Below are positions 1-6,118 of a stretch of 64,000 nt of DNA, piece after piece. The notes below the pieces were generated by a model. It saw nothing but the letters and a program-made list of their open reading frames with translations. It did no database searches and was not told the origin of the DNA. Source of the stretch: Gracilimonas sp. (lineage in GTDB: Bacteria > Bacteroidota > Rhodothermia > Balneolales > Balneolaceae); NCBI RefSeq assembly GCF_017641085.1, contig NZ_JAEPPI010000001.1, positions 124,001 through 188,000 on the forward strand, read 5' to 3'. Numbering within the stretch: the first letter of the stretch is position 1; each line of letters begins with the position of its first letter. The translations under genes were made by a program, and so were the position numbers.

Positions 1-47
1 CTAAGTTTGGGGATGAAGCAGATATCCGTGAATCTGACAATGATTAA
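1..47 (+). CDS. C-terminal end of an unidentified protein (partial)
   Basis: An open frame enters from the left edge and stops with TAA at 45-47. It encodes a very acidic tail ending in DEADIRESDND. Too little is present to name the product. It is convergent with the DUF1801-type gene that ends at 51, so the stop codons of the two genes are only a few bases apart, which supports a real gene end here. The upstream sequence would settle its identity. Confidence 0.4.
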   Translation, partial: KFGDEADIRESDND

Positions 48-50
48 TCA

Positions 51-668
51 TCAATCATGAAATCCTTTCCCTTCCATGATTTTTGGAATGTATTTCTCAA
101 TTCTTCGTTGCCGGGTTGAAGACTGCTTAGCTCCGGAGAAGTGAATGATGTAGCCGCGCTGACGTCCGGGCGTTAACGCCTCAAAAGCTTCTTGTAAAAC
201 AGGATCCTCATCGAATTTTACCTGTAGCTCTTCAGGAAAGGGTTCCGGGTTCTTCTTGAATTTCACCTTCTTTCCGGACTTCTCAATCTCAATAGCTTCC
301 CGGATATATTCCTTTATACTGTTCTCAGATTCATTGATTTGTTCAACATTCGTGAACTTAAAAAGGCGGGCTGCCTGTGAATTTTTCCCGGGTTTAACAA
401 GCATCTTGTTTTGATCCTGGAGCAGAGATCCTTTAAAAAAGCTGACCGAACAATAGTTTTTGAAGGCGCTGAGGATAAGTACGTTGCTGCCTTCATAAGT
501 ATAGCAAGGCACACTCCATTTCACTTCTTCTGTAAGCCCCGATTCAAGGATGATAAGCCGTAGCTGTTTCAGTTCCTCCTGCCAGTCATGGACTTTGCAC
601 TCGGGAGTGCCGCCCAGCGGACAGCGCCCACAGCCGATATCGAGATATTGATCAACTTCTGGGTTCAT
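51..668 (-). CDS. YdeI/DUF1801-type protein, Cys-motif copy
   Basis: This 205-residue cytoplasmic protein resembles the YdeI/OmdA and DUF1801 families. An N-terminal DUF1801-like core (about 30-125, with VKWSVPCYTY) is followed by a YdeI-type C-terminal helical part with the signature LTPGRQRGY and HFSGAKQ near residue 170. Residues 12-24 carry a three-cysteine motif, CGRCPLGGTPEC, suggestive of metal binding. The molecular function of the family is unclear; the 'bacteriocin-protection' label comes from distant homologues. It lies 6 bp downstream of a paralogue on the same strand, so the two are probably co-transcribed. Confidence 0.75.
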   Translation of the reverse strand: MNPEVDQYLDIGCGRCPLGGTPECKVHDWQEELKQLRLIILESGLTEEVKWSVPCYTYEGSNVLILSAFKNYCSVSFFKGSLLQDQNKMLVKPGKNSQAARLFKFTNVEQINESENSIKEYIREAIEIEKSGKKVKFKKNPEPFPEELQVKFDEDPVLQEAFEALTPGRQRGYIIHFSGAKQSSTRQRRIEKYIPKIMEGKGFHD

Positions 669-674
669 TTTTCT

Positions 675-1253
675 TTAGTCATGTAATCCTTTTCCCTCCA
701 GAATGTCTGGAATGGATTTTTCTACTCTTCGAGAACGTGTTTTGGATTGTTTAGCCCCTGAAAAGTGAAGAAGGTATCCGCGCTGACGTCCCGGAGTTAA
801 CGATTCAAAAGCCTTTTCCAAAGCGGGGTTTTCATCAAGTTTAGATTGAAATTCTTCAGGCACATCAAACTCTGAAGTCTTCTTCATTTTTACTTCTTCT
901 CCGGATTTCTCCACCTCAACTGCTTCATTGACATAAGCCTGAATGATGTGTTCCTGATCTATAATTTCTTCAGCATTGGTGAATCGAAGCTGGCGGGCTG
1001 ATTGGACATTCTTTGTTTGCTGAACAAGAATGTCCTCAGGGTCTTTCAGCAACACTCCTTTGTGAAACAGAAGAGCACAGTAATCTTTAAACCCATGGAT
1101 GAGTACTACATTATTTTTGTTAACCGTATAACAGGGACAACCCCATTTCAATTCCTCGGTGAGTCCACATTCCAGGAGGAGCATTCTGAGTCTTTCATAT
1201 TCTTGTTTCCATTGAGTGTCTTTCTCAAAAAACCAGTCAACCTCAGGATTCAT
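675..1253 (-). CDS. YdeI/DUF1801-type protein, paralogue lacking the Cys motif
   Basis: A 192-residue paralogue of the downstream gene, alignable along its length (NPEVD start, LKWGCPCYT, LTPGRQRGY, HFSGAKQ). The ATG at 1251-1253 is preferred over a TTG two codons upstream because it aligns with the start of its partner. The three-cysteine N-terminal insert of the partner is replaced by the short FFEKDTQW stretch. First gene of a two-gene unit produced by tandem duplication. Function unknown beyond family membership. Confidence 0.75.
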   Translation of the reverse strand: MNPEVDWFFEKDTQWKQEYERLRMLLLECGLTEELKWGCPCYTVNKNNVVLIHGFKDYCALLFHKGVLLKDPEDILVQQTKNVQSARQLRFTNAEEIIDQEHIIQAYVNEAVEVEKSGEEVKMKKTSEFDVPEEFQSKLDENPALEKAFESLTPGRQRGYLLHFSGAKQSKTRSRRVEKSIPDILEGKGLHD

Positions 1254-1326
1254 AAGCAAACAGCTTGTATTGATGTGTTATTCAAATAATAACAAAATGA
1301 AGAGAAAACTTATGGCAGCAATAATT

Positions 1327-3054
1327 TTACCTATTCTTAAAAGCTATACTCACTAAAAACCCAACCAGAACAACAACTGCCGTTCCCACGGGATTCAGCC
1401 ACAGAAACTCAATGGCTTTGGCGTATCCATCAGGCACCTCATTCCAGGGAAAGATGAATGAATAATCAGCGGTTGTGGCATTGTAGAAAAGCCGGTCGAA
1501 GGTAAAAACGGAGAGCATCCCGGAAATCAAGCCAACCAAAGCACCGGTTCCTGAAGCTCGTTTCACCCAAAGCAGCAGAACAAAAACCCCAAGGATGGAA
1601 CCGTAAAAATAACTACCAATCTGGTTCACCAGTTCGATAATAGATTTCGTTTCCCCAAGTAAGAGGGCAGAGACGGTGGCAATGGCTCCCCACATAAAAG
1701 TGACTCCACGTGATGATTTTACATAGTGTGCTTCGGTATGAACGTCTCCTTTCAGGCGCTGATACCAATCGACGATTGAAACCGTGGTTAATGCATTCAG
1801 TTCACTGTCGATACTACTAAGTGCGGCCGCAAATATTCCGCCCACGATCAACCCGATAATCCCGATGGGCACATGGTTCAGGATGAAATAGGGAAAGATA
1901 TAGTTAGTGTCGTTTACATCAGCCTGTCTGATTTCAGCTTGCAAAGCGAGGTCGGCATGACGAGCTTCATTCATCTCTTTGTCGGCATTGACAAACGCCT
2001 GTTGGGTTTCCGGATTTCGGTTTTGGACGGCTTCAAGTGCCGCATCTTCACGGGCAATATGAGCCAGCTGATACTCTTTCAGGATTCGTTCTTCTGCCAG
2101 TTGGTATTCCTGCGTTTCGGCCACCGGTTCGGTAGCACGGAAAGAAGCAGGTGCCGGATTAAAAATGAAGAATACGTACAGCATCACGCCAAGAAGCAGG
2201 ATAAAAAACTGCATGGGCACTTTGGTATAAGCTGTCAGAAGCAATGATTTTCTGGCATTTTTAACGGAGTCGGTTGTGAGGTAACGCTGAACCTGCGTTT
2301 GGTCGGTCCCGAAATAGGAGGCCATCAAAAAGAAAGCCGCAATAACTCCGCTCCAAACATTGTACTTCTCAGAAAGGTCAAAATTCAGGTCGAGGGCGGT
2401 CAGCTTATCCAGGCTTCCGGCAAGATAAAGAGCATCATTAAAATTGACTTCTTCCGGGAGGTTGACCCAAATCAACCCAAAAGAAAAAATGAGCCCGAAC
2501 ATCATAATGGCCATTTGTTTCACATCGGTGTTAATAACGCCGGCAATTCCGCCAACAGTGGTATAAGCTGTAGCGATTACCCCGATAATGATAATGGTGA
2601 CATTCAGCGGAAGTCCAAGCAGCAATGATAAAACATAAGAAGGAGCCGCAATCACAACGCCCAGTGCCAGGCCTCTGGATATCAGAAAAAGCCCGGCTGT
2701 AGTTAGCCTCGTTTTCAACCCAAAGCGTTCTTCAAGGACTTCATAAGCCGTAAAATTCTGCATTTTGTTGAAGAAAGGGACCAGGAACATGCAGATGAAA
2801 ATCATGGCAAAGGGAATGGCCAGGTAGGTTTGTACAAAGCGCATGTCTTCTACATAGGCAATTCCGGTGGTCCCGATAAAAGTGATGGCCGAAGCCTGGG
2901 TTGCCATGACCGAAAGTCCGGCCGCCCACCAGGGCATCGAGCGGTTGGCAAGCAGGTAGCCTTCAATGGTGGAGGCATCTTTACCCTGACGGGTTCCATC
3001 CCAAACGGTATATCCAAGAAAAGCGATTAAAACCGACCAGTCAATCCAGCTCAT
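1327..3054 (-). CDS. Sodium:solute symporter (SSS family)
   Basis: A 575-residue inner-membrane protein with the LeuT-fold SSS pattern: many hydrophobic segments, an N-terminal WWAAGLSVMATQASAITFIG stretch (about 42-61) typical of the first core helices, and the GGIFAAALSSIDSELNALTT helix after residue 400. It should couple Na+ entry to uptake of an organic solute; the substrate cannot be read from sequence. Residues about 301-385 form a polar, helix-prone Glu/Ala-rich insertion between membrane segments. A 39-codon membrane gene ends 3 bp upstream, so the two are very likely translationally coupled. Confidence 0.9.
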   Translation of the reverse strand: MSWIDWSVLIAFLGYTVWDGTRQGKDASTIEGYLLANRSMPWWAAGLSVMATQASAITFIGTTGIAYVEDMRFVQTYLAIPFAMIFICMFLVPFFNKMQNFTAYEVLEERFGLKTRLTTAGLFLISRGLALGVVIAAPSYVLSLLLGLPLNVTIIIIGVIATAYTTVGGIAGVINTDVKQMAIMMFGLIFSFGLIWVNLPEEVNFNDALYLAGSLDKLTALDLNFDLSEKYNVWSGVIAAFFLMASYFGTDQTQVQRYLTTDSVKNARKSLLLTAYTKVPMQFFILLLGVMLYVFFIFNPAPASFRATEPVAETQEYQLAEERILKEYQLAHIAREDAALEAVQNRNPETQQAFVNADKEMNEARHADLALQAEIRQADVNDTNYIFPYFILNHVPIGIIGLIVGGIFAAALSSIDSELNALTTVSIVDWYQRLKGDVHTEAHYVKSSRGVTFMWGAIATVSALLLGETKSIIELVNQIGSYFYGSILGVFVLLLWVKRASGTGALVGLISGMLSVFTFDRLFYNATTADYSFIFPWNEVPDGYAKAIEFLWLNPVGTAVVVLVGFLVSIAFKNR

Positions 3055-3057
3055 AAA

Positions 3058-3177
3058 TCAGGGTAGATTGAAGGTTGTGGTGAAGATCAGAAATAGCAAG
3101 ATGTAAGCAACGCCCAATACCAGTACGATGGTGTAGTCTTTGAGCCACTTGGGTTCTGAGGTCGGTTTATTTTCCAT
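3058..3177 (-). CDS. Small membrane protein partner of the symporter
   Basis: A 39-residue ORF starting at ATG 3175-3177 with one strongly hydrophobic segment (about residues 16-34, beginning TIVLVLGVAY). A charged N-terminus containing PKWLKDY precedes the helix. Its TGA is separated from the symporter ATG by three bases. Small single-helix proteins encoded directly before SSS symporters are a known arrangement (for example YhdT with PanF, and 'symporter small accessory' families). By that precedent it probably assists assembly or function of the symporter; this is inference from position, length and topology. Confidence 0.7.
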   Translation of the reverse strand: MENKPTSEPKWLKDYTIVLVLGVAYILLFLIFTTTFNLP

Positions 3178-3192
3178 GCCCGATAATAGCTA

Positions 3193-3382
3193 ATGTGTCT
3201 TTCTTTTGAAAGCGGGAGAATATCGAACATTCAACAAGGAACATCGAACATTGAACTATTCCTTACTTGGTTTATGAACTTTAGTTAAAAGTTAAATCTC
3301 CTCAAAAACCTTAAAACTTTCTTTCCCGCAGTTCATCAAAAGATCAATGATGGAGCACTCGGGGAGGAAATCATTGCCTAAC
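3193..3382. repeat. Left direct repeat of the peptide-export island
   Basis: Two blocks match the right flank of the island. Block A (3193-3263) matches 8328-8398 with about five mismatches; block B (3272-3382) matches 8493-8603 with two mismatches in 111 bp. The right copy carries about 90 bp between the blocks that is nearly absent here. Similarity stops sharply after 3382. Block A contains a string of 7-bp units of the GAACATN type. Together with the right copy it brackets the AT-rich genes between 3507 and 8314. Confidence 0.85.
3292..3382 (-). pseudogene. Duplicated 3' fragment of the wbqC-like gene
   Basis: Read on the minus strand, this stretch encodes the last 29 residues of the WbqC-like protein (from LGNDFLPEC to the end) plus the stop codon. 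It differs from the intact gene at 8513-9172 by one synonymous base (position 3319). It has no start and no body of its own. It is the remnant created when the island duplicated the gene end, and lies in the repeat block B described above. Confidence 0.85.
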
Positions 3383-3506
3383 AGGGGAATATTTAGCTTG
3401 GGAGCTCATTCAAGCATATTTAAGGAACCAGAAAAAGTTTTTTGTAACATTTAATAATCACAATACTCTTACTTTTATTAAGCATAATAAAAACAAGAGT
3501 TGGCTT

Positions 3507-3848
3507 ATGGGGGAAAAGAGAAGAGTGCGAATTTCAGAGGCAATTCATGTATTAGAAAAAAATTACTTGGATATTTTGACCGTATATGAGTGGGCAGATG
3601 CGATGGGATATTCCAGATCTCATTTTTGCCGAATTTTTAAAAAAGAATTTGGTACGAATCCTAAGGATAAATTGAAGGCTTTTCGGCTTAAATTAATTAA
3701 AGAAGAGATTAGAAAAAACCCTCAAGCCATTGGGTATGAAATTGCTGTAAATACTGGTTTAACTGATAGTAAGTCGCTCCATAAATTTTTATACACGCAT
3801 TTTGATAAAAATCTAACGACTCTAAAATACGATTTGGCAGTAGGTTAG
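3507..3848 (+). CDS. Short AraC-type helix-turn-helix regulator
   Basis: A 113-residue protein that is essentially a stand-alone AraC/XylS DNA-binding domain. A first HTH spans about 22-48 (LTVYEWADAMGYSRSHFCRIFKKEFG) with the usual AraC residues before KDKLKAFRLKL, and a second, degenerate HTH lies near residues 75-100 (YEIAVNTGLTDSKSLHKFL). No ligand-binding domain is attached. It is the first gene of the AT-rich island and points at the peptide and exporter genes, so it may control them. Confidence 0.75.
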   Translation: MGEKRRVRISEAIHVLEKNYLDILTVYEWADAMGYSRSHFCRIFKKEFGTNPKDKLKAFRLKLIKEEIRKNPQAIGYEIAVNTGLTDSKSLHKFLYTHFDKNLTTLKYDLAVG

Positions 3849-3976
3849 AGGTAAAAGCACAGATTGGAGGGGTAAATATTTGTGTGTTTTATTGGGGTGC
3901 TACATATTAAAGTATATAAATGCAGTATGGGCACTCTAACACATCACAAGTTGGCAAATTTCTAAATTATTTTCAT

Positions 3977-4288
3977 ATGGGTTTAAAAAAATCATTAGAT
4001 CGGATAGAGTATTTGGATTATTTGATAAGAAGGAAATGCACAGGTACGCCCAAAGAACTGGCTGAAAAATTGGGTATTTCGGAACGATGGCTCTATGAAA
4101 TACTAAATGAATTGAAGCATGATTTTGATTGCCCTATCAAGTATTCAAGGAGGAGAAGGAGTTATGTTTATACGTGTAGTGGCAGTCTTGTGATTGAGTT
4201 TATGAATAAGGAAGAACAAAGTGATTTGAATGCAGGTTTTAAAATTATTTCGAGTTTTTCTGAATTTTTTTCTTTCACTGCTGTATAA
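3977..4288 (+). CDS. HTH protein of the peptide cluster
   Basis: A 103-residue protein with an N-terminal winged-helix-like HTH (about 19-45, GTPKELAEKLGISERWLYEIL) followed by a basic stretch with RRRR, and a Phe/Ser-rich tail. A longer frame opens at ATG 3920, but the ATG at 3977 puts the start directly before the conserved-looking DRIEYLDYLIRRK helix, as in similar short Bacteroidota HTH proteins. It sits between the AraC-type gene and the two leader peptides, all on one strand. It is a likely local transcription regulator of the peptides; no target site could be identified. Confidence 0.65.
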   Translation: MGLKKSLDRIEYLDYLIRRKCTGTPKELAEKLGISERWLYEILNELKHDFDCPIKYSRRRRSYVYTCSGSLVIEFMNKEEQSDLNAGFKIISSFSEFFSFTAV

Positions 4289-4353
4289 GTGCACTGTAAA
4301 AAGCTACAATATGATTAAGTAGTAATTTTAACCAATGGAATGAGGTATTAGTT

Positions 4354-4533
4354 ATGCTTAAAATCGATGACTACAATTTTGATGTACTATCGGAAAGAGA
4401 GTTAATCAAGGTTAAAGGTGGAAACCCAATAGTAGGTTGGGGTGCCTTAATATGGTTTGGCAATCAAGTAGTAAGCAATTGGGAGGATATAAAACGAGGA
4501 GCTATAGATGCTTGGAATGAAATATCATATTAA
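4354..4533 (+). CDS. Double-glycine-leader peptide 1
   Basis: A 59-residue ORF too short for routine gene finders. Residues 12-23, LSERELIKVKGG, match the classical GG-leader consensus LSxxELxxIxGG, so cleavage after Gly23 is predicted. The 36-residue product starts NPIVGWGALIWFGNQ and ends WNEISY. The core is Trp/Ile/Gly-rich in its first half and amphipathic after that, with a net charge of about -2, and has no Cys. GG leaders are cut by C39 peptidase exporters, and one is encoded 1.6 kb downstream. It may be a bacteriocin-like or signalling peptide; activity is unproven. Confidence 0.8.
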   Translation: MLKIDDYNFDVLSERELIKVKGGNPIVGWGALIWFGNQVVSNWEDIKRGAIDAWNEISY

Positions 4534-4556
4534 ACATAAATTTAAAATAACATATC

Positions 4557-4739
4557 ATGGAACATATAACTAAAAAGTTATCACTAATAGAATTAACCGA
4601 ACTTGAGAAAAGTAATATTTCTGGAGGAGAGCCAACACCCGATACCCCTTTTTGGTATGATGTAGCTTGGGTAGTTGTAGCTAGTTTTAAAATCATGGCA
4701 CCGGTTAGAAAAGCCACATCTATGACAATGACCTATTAA
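4557..4739 (+). CDS. Double-glycine-leader peptide 2
   Basis: A 60-residue ORF 23 bp after peptide 1. Residues 13-24, LTELEKSNISGG, form a second GG leader (Leu -12, Glu -8, Ile -4, Gly -2 and -1). The predicted mature peptide is again 36 residues: an acidic, Pro-rich head (EPTPDTPFWYD), a hydrophobic stretch (VAWVVVASF), then a basic tail ending MTMTY. Net charge is near zero. The equal core length and tight spacing to peptide 1 suggest a two-component product, although neither core has the GxxxG motif expected of classical class IIb bacteriocins. A strong terminator follows 8 bp after the stop. Confidence 0.8.
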   Translation: MEHITKKLSLIELTELEKSNISGGEPTPDTPFWYDVAWVVVASFKIMAPVRKATSMTMTY

Positions 4740-4747
4740 TTAAATTT

Positions 4748-4778
4748 GCGACATTTGATATATCAAATGTCGCTTTTT
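4748..4778 (+). terminator. Perfect palindrome plus T-tract after the peptide pair
   Basis: Positions 4748-4773 are a perfect 26-bp palindrome with 13-base arms (GCGACATTTGATA and its complement), followed by TTTTT at 4774-4778. As RNA it would form a strong hairpin with a U-run, the form of an intrinsic terminator. It lies between the peptides and the export genes, so it may give many copies of peptide transcript with partial read-through into the downstream genes. Confidence 0.8.
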
Positions 4779-4784
4779 ATATGT

Positions 4785-4922
4785 ATGGCTGATAATAATA
4801 AAAGTAAGAATCTAAGTTGGAAAGATATATTCAAGATTGCTTGTTTGTGGTTAGTTCTATCATTTTTAGTACATGAGTTATATCCAATTCTAAAAAAGCT
4901 AATATTTGAGATGCTTAAATAG
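4785..4922 (+). CDS. Small basic one-helix protein, candidate immunity protein
   Basis: A 45-residue ORF from ATG 4785 to TAG 4922. A polar Lys/Asn-rich N-terminus (ADNNKSKN) leads into one hydrophobic helix (about residues 15-37, IFKIACLWLVLSFLV) and a short basic tail ending FEMLK. Size, charge and topology are those of many bacteriocin immunity proteins, and it lies between the peptide genes and the exporter. No homologue can be named from sequence alone. It could instead be an accessory of the exporter. Confidence 0.55.
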   Translation: MADNNKSKNLSWKDIFKIACLWLVLSFLVHELYPILKKLIFEMLK

Positions 4923-4966
4923 AAATAATTGATTTTAATCATATTCAAACTTTAAAATTTTTTTTG

Positions 4967-6106
4967 ATGCTTTTCCCAAAAGAAATTTTCGAACAAACCA
5001 CGCAAAGCTTATCTGTACGTCACACCGTCAGCTCCCAAATTTTATACACTGCAACACTTTGTTTTTTGGCAGGTTTATTTGTGTCACTTCCCTTCATTCA
5101 GGTAGATGTTAGTGTAAAAAGTGATGGAATGATACGGGCCAATACTGAAAGGCAAGTTCTTAAAACTGCAGTTTCGGGAATAATATCAGAATTTAGAATA
5201 AAGGAAAATAATCTTGTACAAAAAGGAGATTTGCTGGTTTCTATTGACTCTGAAGAAATAGAGCAAAGTTTGGAATACAATCGGCAAAGGCAGTCATTAC
5301 TTCGGAACTATATATGGGATTTGAAATCTATTAAGAGGAAATTGTCTGAGAGTGTAGAAATTTCTTTAAGCACTTCTTTATATCATTCAGAGTGGTTGGC
5401 TTTTGAACAGGAAAAAAATGACTTGGAGGCAAGTGTCCACAATATTGAGTCTGAATATAATCGCCAAAAGCAACTTTTCGATAAACAGCTAATCAGTCAA
5501 GCCGAATTAGAGCAACAAACATTTCAGCTTGAATCTGAAAAAAGAAGATTAGAATTACTGCATAGATCAAAATTAAATAGTTGGCAGCAGGAATTGGATA
5601 ATTTTGAACAAGAATTAAAAAGGCTACAAGCTGAGCTTACTCAATTAAAAAAGGAAAAAGAACGACACTCTCTATACGCTCCGGTAGATGGAGTCATTCA
5701 AAATGTAGCAGGCATTTCTGAAAACAGCATGATTTACGTAAATGAAAAAATTGCTGAAATTTCACCGAATACGGCTTTAATTGCAGAGCTGTATGTTTCT
5801 GCTCGGGATATAGGTTTGCTGAAAGAAGGAATGCAGGCCCGATTCCAGATTAACGCATTCGATCATAATCAATGGGGGAGTTTGTATGGTTCTATTTCAG
5901 AGATATCAAATGATGTAATCGTTATACAAGACCAACCTGTTTTTTTGGTGCGATGCAAGTTGAATCAGGATTTTCTGGAGCTACCTAATGGTTATAAGGG
6001 CAATCTAAAAAAAGGAATGACACTCCAGGGAAGGTTTACTGTAACTGAAAGGAGCCTTTTCCAACTGTTATATGATAATGTAGATGATTGGTTGAATCCG
6101 GCATAA
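4967..6106 (+). CDS. HlyD-family membrane fusion protein of the peptide exporter
   Basis: A 379-residue adaptor. A cytoplasmic N-terminus precedes one transmembrane segment (about 26-46, LYTATLCFLAGLFVSLPFI). A split lipoyl/barrel-sandwich follows (first half VSGIISEFRIKENNLVQKGD, second half YAPVDGVIQ around residue 240), separated by a long Glu/Lys/Gln-rich coiled coil (about 95-235), then a beta-barrel C-terminal part. The protein should bridge the inner-membrane exporter to an outer-membrane channel; no TolC is encoded in the island. ATG 4967 is preferred to the TTG one codon earlier. It ends 12 bp before the exporter gene. Confidence 0.9.
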   Translation: MLFPKEIFEQTTQSLSVRHTVSSQILYTATLCFLAGLFVSLPFIQVDVSVKSDGMIRANTERQVLKTAVSGIISEFRIKENNLVQKGDLLVSIDSEEIEQSLEYNRQRQSLLRNYIWDLKSIKRKLSESVEISLSTSLYHSEWLAFEQEKNDLEASVHNIESEYNRQKQLFDKQLISQAELEQQTFQLESEKRRLELLHRSKLNSWQQELDNFEQELKRLQAELTQLKKEKERHSLYAPVDGVIQNVAGISENSMIYVNEKIAEISPNTALIAELYVSARDIGLLKEGMQARFQINAFDHNQWGSLYGSISEISNDVIVIQDQPVFLVRCKLNQDFLELPNGYKGNLKKGMTLQGRFTVTERSLFQLLYDNVDDWLNPA

Positions 6107-6118
6107 AAGAGAGTAGAA

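Noticed and set aside
3920..3976. Longer start for the HTH protein
   Set aside because: The 19 extra residues look unlike the family N-terminus and the internal ATG at 3977 fits better; kept only as an alternative.
4502..4717. Minus-strand frame over the second leader peptide
   Set aside because: It is the complement of the GG-leader peptide gene and has no leader, domain or plausible context.
4354..4739. Classical class IIb bacteriocin call for the peptide pair
   Set aside because: No GxxxG motifs and no cationic character; only the leader type and tandem arrangement agree, so the class name was not used.
4763..4948. Minus-strand frame over the 45-residue protein
   Set aside because: Antisense to the cluster; composition typical of AT-rich shadow frames.
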